Shown here piece after piece: positions 58,590 through 64,000 of a stretch of 64,000 bases of DNA; positions within the stretch are counted from its first letter, which is position 1, and each line of letters begins with the position of its first letter. The DNA is from Paragonimus westermani. Its lineage: Eukaryota > Platyhelminthes > Trematoda > Plagiorchiida > Troglotrematidae. The notes under the pieces were generated by a model. It saw only the letters and a program-made list of their open reading frames with translations. It did no database searches and was not told the DNA's origin. The stretch is taken from positions 1-64,000 of the forward strand of contig QNGE01002348.1 of assembly GCA_008508345.1 (NCBI GenBank). Direction: 5' to 3'. The position numbers were made by a program, and so were the translations under genes.

Positions 58590-59220
58590 TCCTTAAGAAA
58601 TGAGCGGTCCGAAAGGCTTATCTGAATACAAAAATAATGGTCGAATGTGGGTGGTGTTCAATTTGAAAAACTCCTGGGTTGCGGATTTCGAAATAATTAA
58701 CAAAACCACATGCTACACAAATCCCACTTGCCAATTCTACAGGTATATCTCTGTCGGGGAATTCGCCAGGTCCCCGAAATTATTGTGACAAAGGCTAACA
58801 AAGTACACTGGCGAGTGACCTTCATAGTTGGCACGGTCATGCGCCACTTTGTCCTTCAACCCTTGTGACAAATCTCTGACACCCCACCTACGCGCCTAAA
58901 CGCTCACATGCCTACATCCCGACTACGCGCACCACTGTACTATTCGGCTCATTATTTGGTCCACCTTTGAGTTGATCTTCCTATTGGTCACAAACCCTTT
59001 AAATATGATCTGGTTTGTGACCGTGTTGTCTTTGGACTGAGTGATCCAAAGGGACTCCGCCCGGAGGCCCTCGGGATGCCCTCAGGTGGTTGGGTTGGCC
59101 GGGAAGTTTCCAACTTGTCGTGCATATTCCGTTGTTCGTTACCGTTGACTGTCGTTCCGTTATACGCCGTTTCACTGACCGTTATCTGTTTGCGTGCTCG
59201 TAGGACGTTGAACAAGTTAC
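58590..59220 (+). repeat. Interspersed repeat family B, copy 2
   Basis: Similar to 45,465-46,120 (see that entry for shared blocks). The opening part ('gagcggtccgaaaggcttatctgaatac' and the bases before it) recurs once more at 59,675-59,755 ('gaactggccgactggaaagtctacctgaatgc'). Confidence 0.6.
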
Positions 59221-60665
59221 AGCAATCCCAAAAACAGCCCAAAAGTTCAGCGGAAATGTTAAGAGTGGGCCACCTCAGTGTAATTATCACTTACGAGTGG
59301 GACGAATATACGAGTTTGGTGAAGCCGTTTTTCACAGGCTTACGTAGAATACATTATGAAACCCTAGTCTACTAATGAATGGTCGCGAATTGGGTTAATT
59401 TAGAGTTGAACATCATTTAGCACGATTAATGAGACCGGAGATTTTGACCTGTCTTAGTTGCGGGGTTATCGATTGGAGTTAGAAAACAGTGAATATGTCT
59501 GCTACCGCGACAGTCAGACAAACTGATCACTACACAAAAGTGAAATTGGTTGAGCGTTCCGATCTGATAATTCGATCATACCAAATGTGGGTCAACAGCA
59601 CAATGTTCAACACGGTTGCCTCATGAAAGCGTGACCGGAATTCTGATTCGCCCGTGACAATGATATGTACCGCTTACGAGCTTTAACAGGAGCGAAACTC
59701 AAATCGAGTGTTTTTTCGGAACTGGCCGACTGGAAAGTCTACCTGAATGCAAAGTTTGCAATCGACTGTTAGCGGTGTCAAACTTGGACTACTAGTCACT
59801 GAAGGCAATATTTGTGAGGAAGTAGTGAATGTCCTTAGCATGGTTAGCACGTAGAAAATTTAGAGTATCTAAAAGGTATTCTCATTGTTGAAGATCTCAC
59901 CGTGAGTTGAATCCATATGAAGTAAACTTGATCACTTATGTTAATATACTTCACATCTGCGTCGAAATGAGAGAATTCCTACAGGACAGTTTTATGTGTA
60001 ACTCGACTAATCTCCTAATGGTTCACAATGAATGCTGATAAGACTATAATATACCACCATAGTTTGTTGGTGAAACCATTGGCAACGAACCATACAAAAG
60101 CATTGGGATCGGCAGTTTGTAAAGAAAGGCTGATATTCAAACTCTGTCGCAGCGTGATCAGAAGGAAGTTTTTGCCCTAAGTGCCATCATGACCTAGCCT
60201 TACCACCAACTCCGGATGTCAATTTGGACATCTAAATGCCCCCCACCAACTCATACCTGTTTGAAGTAATTATGTGACAAATTGCTTTCGATCTTACTCA
60301 CCTGATGATTAAAATGACAGTAATTGTTAGGTAATAGGCTAGATTATAAATAACTGAAAACTGACTGTTCGCCAAACCAACCTTTGCTTCCAACTCTGAA
60401 AAGGGTAATCAAGGTAGACGAGAGAATCAGACAATGGAGACTGCAAACTGTGATGTCGGTACTGAAGAGGCAAGACGAACTGCCAGCACCCATCAATGTT
60501 CGTCTACTCACTGCTATGATTAAATTTATGAAGGGAACCATTTGTTTCACATTTTTAAAAACCAAATCCCTGCGGGTCCTTGCAATCTGCTCCGATGCAT
60601 TGCCAGTGTGAGGTGTAAGATTACACGAAAACGTTTGGAGAATTTTGAAACACTGAGTTCCCTTT
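59221..60665. other. No recognisable gene; third partial family B copy at 59,675-59,755
   Basis: Apart from the short family B piece I see only anonymous frames (75-110 codons near 60,344-60,676). Confidence 0.4.
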
Positions 60666-60668
60666 AAC

Positions 60669-60709
60669 CACTTCATCAGAGCAGAAAGAGGACATATTGT
60701 GATATGCTC
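60669..60709 (-). repeat. Inverted Penelope arm fragment
   Basis: 'cacttcatcagagcagaaag' followed by 'aggacatattgtgatatg' equals the reverse complement of 52,081-52,118, the end of the Penelope arm. A direct-orientation piece of the same element's endonuclease follows at 61,082, beyond the gap. Confidence 0.8.
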
Positions 60710-60858
60710 AGCAGTGGCGTTGGTGGATTCCAGCGTGAACTGTTTCAGAAATCCTGCCGGGGCAGTCGATCCCCTGAATCATTTGGTGGATTCCATATGA
60801 GACAGTAGGACGGGTGGGTAACAGAGTCCAAATGTGAAATTTCCGAGCTCCCGGTGTG

Positions 60859-60879
60859 GCTTCGTAGCTCAGCTGGTAG
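60859..60879 (+). other. tRNA-like 5' end with Pol III A box, cut by gap
   Basis: 'gcttcgtagctcagctggtag' fits a tRNA D-arm and A box (TAGCTCAGCTGG). The rest is in the N run, so a true tRNA gene, a pseudogene and the head of a tRNA-derived SINE cannot be told apart. Confidence 0.5.
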
Positions 60880-61081
60880 NNNNNNNNNNNNNNNNNNNNN
60901 NNNNNNNNNNNNNNNNNNNNNNNNNNNNNNNNNNNNNNNNNNNNNNNNNNNNNNNNNNNNNNNNNNNNNNNNNNNNNNNNNNNNNNNNNNNNNNNNNNNN
61001 NNNNNNNNNNNNNNNNNNNNNNNNNNNNNNNNNNNNNNNNNNNNNNNNNNNNNNNNNNNNNNNNNNNNNNNNNNNNNNNNN
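60880..61081. other. Assembly gap (202 N)
   Basis: A run of N. Frames that cross it are meaningless there. Confidence 0.99.
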
Positions 61082-61256
61082 CATGACAACAGGTCATCAG
61101 GTTGACCCAGTAAACTCATTCAAGATACGGCTGCGCAACCGAAATCCGAAGTTACTAGCTTTCTGCGAAACGATGTTCATTCGAACTTACCAACCGACGT
61201 TATGTGCACAGAAGTGGTTGAAACAACCGGTTGAATTGCCATGGTTTAAAACATAG
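61082..61256 (+). pseudogene. Penelope-like endonuclease C-terminus (same family as 50-52 kb)
   Basis: 'MTTGHQVDPVNSFKIRLRN' and 'TYQPTLCAQKWLKQPVELPW' follow the gap and are nearly identical to 51,798-51,960. The left part of the element lies in the gap or is lost. With the inverted arm at 60,669 it probably forms one 5'-truncated insertion. Confidence 0.85.
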
Positions 61257-61329
61257 ATGACCGAAATTGCCTAAGTTTATTATGGCACCATCAAGTGACA
61301 AATGTGCTCTCAAAACTCAACATCTTTAA

Positions 61330-63270
61330 TCTCTAAAGAATCTGAGAACTAAGAACGTTGTCGTGATAAAGCCAAATTAATCTTCCGGTACAGTAGCTAT
61401 GGATAAAGAAGAGTAACCTCAGAAAATGTTGTCCACAATGAACGCGATGAGAACAAATCCAAACGTATCGGCAAAGTTGAAAAAGTGACTGGTATGGAAT
61501 GCTGACTAATTCTACATCTTGATTTGTTGCTCCTACATCGAATAATTGATGGAAACATTTTTAAATCACCAAAACCCGACGATTCATCAATGCCACAATT
61601 GGTGTGGTACGCTCACAGCACAAACGTTGAATGCCACTCAGACCGGCTTCATCTATTAAGCGATGTCCCACAACACAAACCGACTCGGTGTTTGGTACAA
61701 GCCTTGAAGCCATTGAAAATAAAATTCGAAATATACTGGCAGGCTCGTTTGAATGTGAATGAAGAACTTGAAAAAGTCAAGTCAGCAGATGAAATACGTG
61801 TGCTCAATAAACGTCCAGTCACTGGCTGCGAACGCTTCACTGAACCAGCCGAAAGAATTTATATGGGATCTGACAGAAGCTCTGATGGAAAAATCCTCCT
61901 GGACCTGCTAAAATTGTCCGTGTTACTGTGCCCGTTGAGTCCAGTGCTTGCTGAATTTCCATGCTAACGATAGAATTCTTACTGGAATTCCGGCACTACT
62001 GCAATACAGAATTAGTCTGGACAACATTATCTTGTTTAAGCAGTCTCCACGAACGATCGATCACCTAGCAAAACGGCTCAACACCTATCATGTTAATTTG
62101 ATAGTCATGTAAACTAGAGAAAGGTTGCCCACCATTCTAGGCACCTTCGTTAGCCCTAGGGAGAATGGATCAATAGAAGGGTCTGCGTACCAAAAGTCAA
62201 AATGGACCCGTCAGTATAGTTATCTCACAAGCATCACGCCAGTGAAGAACGAGAGATCAGTAGACAGAACATTGTTTACACGTGTTAAGCGTATTCGTTC
62301 ATTAGAATTCCTGAACAACAAAATTTGGTCGTAAAAAATAACGTTTTAGGATAATGGATATCAGCTGAGATTTATCGATATAGCCACCAACGTATTGGTA
62401 AGACTCGGAATTAGAGATCTTGAATGACCCCAACGATCGTGTATGATTTCAAACCTCCAGCGTAAGCAATAAGCGGACCTCGAGTTGGTTGTACGAATCA
62501 ATTGTTATTCATGGGAAAAGAACGCAGATTTGTAGCTTTACATCACAATTTTAAAAAATTAAACTGTCATCCGTTGAACACATTGGCACATATAGGCACG
62601 TGCCGTAATCTGATTGGCTTAATAGGGGACAAAGAACGCGGTGAATAACGAAAGATCTAACATTGAAACTGTTTGTCCAGTGCTAATCTTGTACTCCATA
62701 ACGCTATTAGATTGTCGGAGCTTGTATCAACGGTGAATCGAACAGGTTTCCACCACAGTACGGCAGTAAGTAAAGTTTCCACGACTGGTAAGAAGAAAGT
62801 CTACATTAAACTATCACCCAATTATTCTCTTCCAATTACGAAAAGCTCCATCACATCAAGTAAACGAATATACAATGCAGGTAACATTTTGATTGAACTC
62901 GCAGGTTATCGTCGTTTTCAATAAAGGAAGAGCAACTGATTGACACCAAATCACGCTGTATTTGTCAAGCTATGTGTAACTACGACGGAAGTTACATCGA
63001 CCGAACTGATGGGTGTTTAAACTCTGGGACGAAGGAACACTTGCCGGAATGAGTTCAGAAAAGAACTGTGGAGTTTAATACCTTCGTCTCACGATCATGC
63101 AAACTTCCAGCTTCTTCCATCATCAAAACTATATTGGCTACAGGTCATCGGATAACCCACGAGTCACCATTCTGTACTATCACGCATCACGCTAATCCAC
63201 GTTTCCTACGTTTTGTTGAGCCGGTCATGATTAGCCATCTCATGCCAGCATTATGGGTACAAAATTAATT
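61330..63270 (+). pseudogene. Penelope-like element of another family, decayed
   Basis: Blocks in order: 'LKNLRTKNVVVIKPN' and 'SSGTVAMDKEE' (61,330-61,410); 'IIDGNIFKSPKPDDSSMPQLV' and 'PQHKPTRCLVQALKPLKIKFE' (61,540-61,735); 'DRTLFTRVKRIRSLEFLNN' (62,265-62,325); 'STTGKKKVYIKLS' (62,795); 'CNYDGSYIDRTDGCL' then 'TKEHLPE' (62,970-63,045, a GIY-YIG core with Asp for the usual Gly); and 'SSIIKTILATGHRITHESPF' to the end near 63,265. The catalytic reverse-transcriptase boxes between 61,740 and 62,260 cannot be read and appear deleted or scrambled. It is clearly distinct from the two copies at 46-52 kb. Confidence 0.75.
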
Positions 63271-64000
63271 ATATGTAACCCTTAGACTCCCATTAACTTA
63301 ACAGTCTTTTCCTGTATTCTCCACACGAAGTGCTAACATCCATTAGTGTCATTCTCCTCACTACTCCGTTCAAACTTACGTAATAGTTACTCCAAACTGA
63401 GTTTGATTGGATGTGGGTCAGAGGAGATTAGGCGCCCGCATGAACTTCTCCCGGACACAGGGGTCAGAGTTACGTAGTCGGCCTCGGAAACGGTAAACGA
63501 TTTCACGGTACTCCATAGATGATATGGAGTACATTTTTCCTACTGATGGGGTGGTTAGAGCAGGTTGACTGAAAAACAAGCGCGCTTGAAATCGTTTTAA
63601 TCACGCCACTTACAACCAACTGCTGTTCACTCTGGCGAAGCGCCCCCAAAATGGCTATCGGTGGAGTGTCTGTTTCGCTTAATCGCCCACTTGTTTCGAT
63701 AGCCATAAGGTCAAAGGGAATTATCTGTGAATACACAGGGATATGCAAATGTGTCTAACTGGCAACGCCCCAGTGAACTATAGGACCCATCATCTAATGT
63801 CCACAGATACTACCTTCAGTCCCATTGGTGTCACAGTGCTGGAGTGTTCAGCTTATAAGGTTAATGAGTCCAGTAGCGAGTGAAGCGACCAGCTCCAGTG
63901 TTTGTTCCTGGCTTGCTCAGTGTATGGTCAAGGATAGGAAAGAAATTCACGTGACAATCGATTGATTGGGTTAGCAGGGCTTCGAAGTTGTGACTGACAC
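63271..64000. other. No recognisable gene
   Basis: Only an 81-codon minus-strand frame (63,503-63,748) without a known motif. Confidence 0.4.

Noticed and set aside
60708..61256. Open frames across the 202-base N run
   Set aside because: Most of the residues are unknown; only the endonuclease tail after 61,081 is real.

Overview
The window reads as repeat-dominated nuclear DNA from a flatworm, most likely a digenean trematode, although a cestode is not excluded. The reasons are the mixture of element families (Penelope-like elements with GIY-YIG endonucleases, RTE-like and CR1/Jockey-like non-LTR elements, BEL/Pao and Ty3/Gypsy LTR elements, and a CACTA-related 'TRC' DNA transposon as described from Schistosoma) together with GT-AG introns of only 33-44 bp. 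I recognise no host gene, rRNA, complete tRNA or CRISPR. Every coding region I can identify belongs to a mobile element, and most are broken by stops and frameshifts.

Layout. 0.3-1.7 kb: reverse-strand CR1/Jockey-like reverse transcriptase. 3.9-4.4 kb: copy 1 of an unnamed interspersed repeat (family A). 5.1-8.2 kb: heavily decayed RTE-like element. 8.4-9.1 kb: Ty3/Gypsy integrase scrap. 9.5-9.9 kb: relic of the second protein of a TRC transposon. 12.0-14.6 kb: the 3' end of a Penelope-like element fused in frame to a BEL/Pao pol remnant. 15.5-19.6 kb: a structurally complete TRC/CACTA-like DNA transposon. 19.9-22.9 kb: a diverged, decayed relative of that transposon on the opposite strand. 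23.6-26.2 kb: two apparently exact tandem duplications (452 bp and 359 bp). 26.9-30.5 kb: a better RTE-like copy whose endonuclease domain is interrupted by a Penelope fragment. 30.7-33.8 kb: MULE-like, Gypsy gag/protease, family A copy 2 and CR1 endonuclease pieces. 34-46 kb: mostly anonymous sequence with three short CR1 reverse-transcriptase relics, a BEL-associated LTR scrap and a gapped AT microsatellite. 46-52 kb: two related Penelope-like elements, both with an inverted copy of the 3' end in front of the ORF. 52-56.6 kb: anonymous. 56.6-58.1 kb: internally deleted Ty3/Gypsy element. 58.6-59.8 kb: family B repeats. 60.7-63.3 kb: two more Penelope remnants, one beside a 202-base gap.

The best object in the window is the TRC element at 15,508-19,643. 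It has 12-bp terminal inverted repeats starting CCC, flanking TA dinucleotides, dense subterminal repeats, and two open genes: a two-exon transposase of about 697 codons, and a six-exon accessory protein of about 368 codons ending in what I read as a DUF4806 domain. Both reading frames are uninterrupted after removal of the inferred short introns, so this copy may still be competent or only recently inactivated. Family names come from recognising motifs by eye. Nothing was searched or aligned by program.
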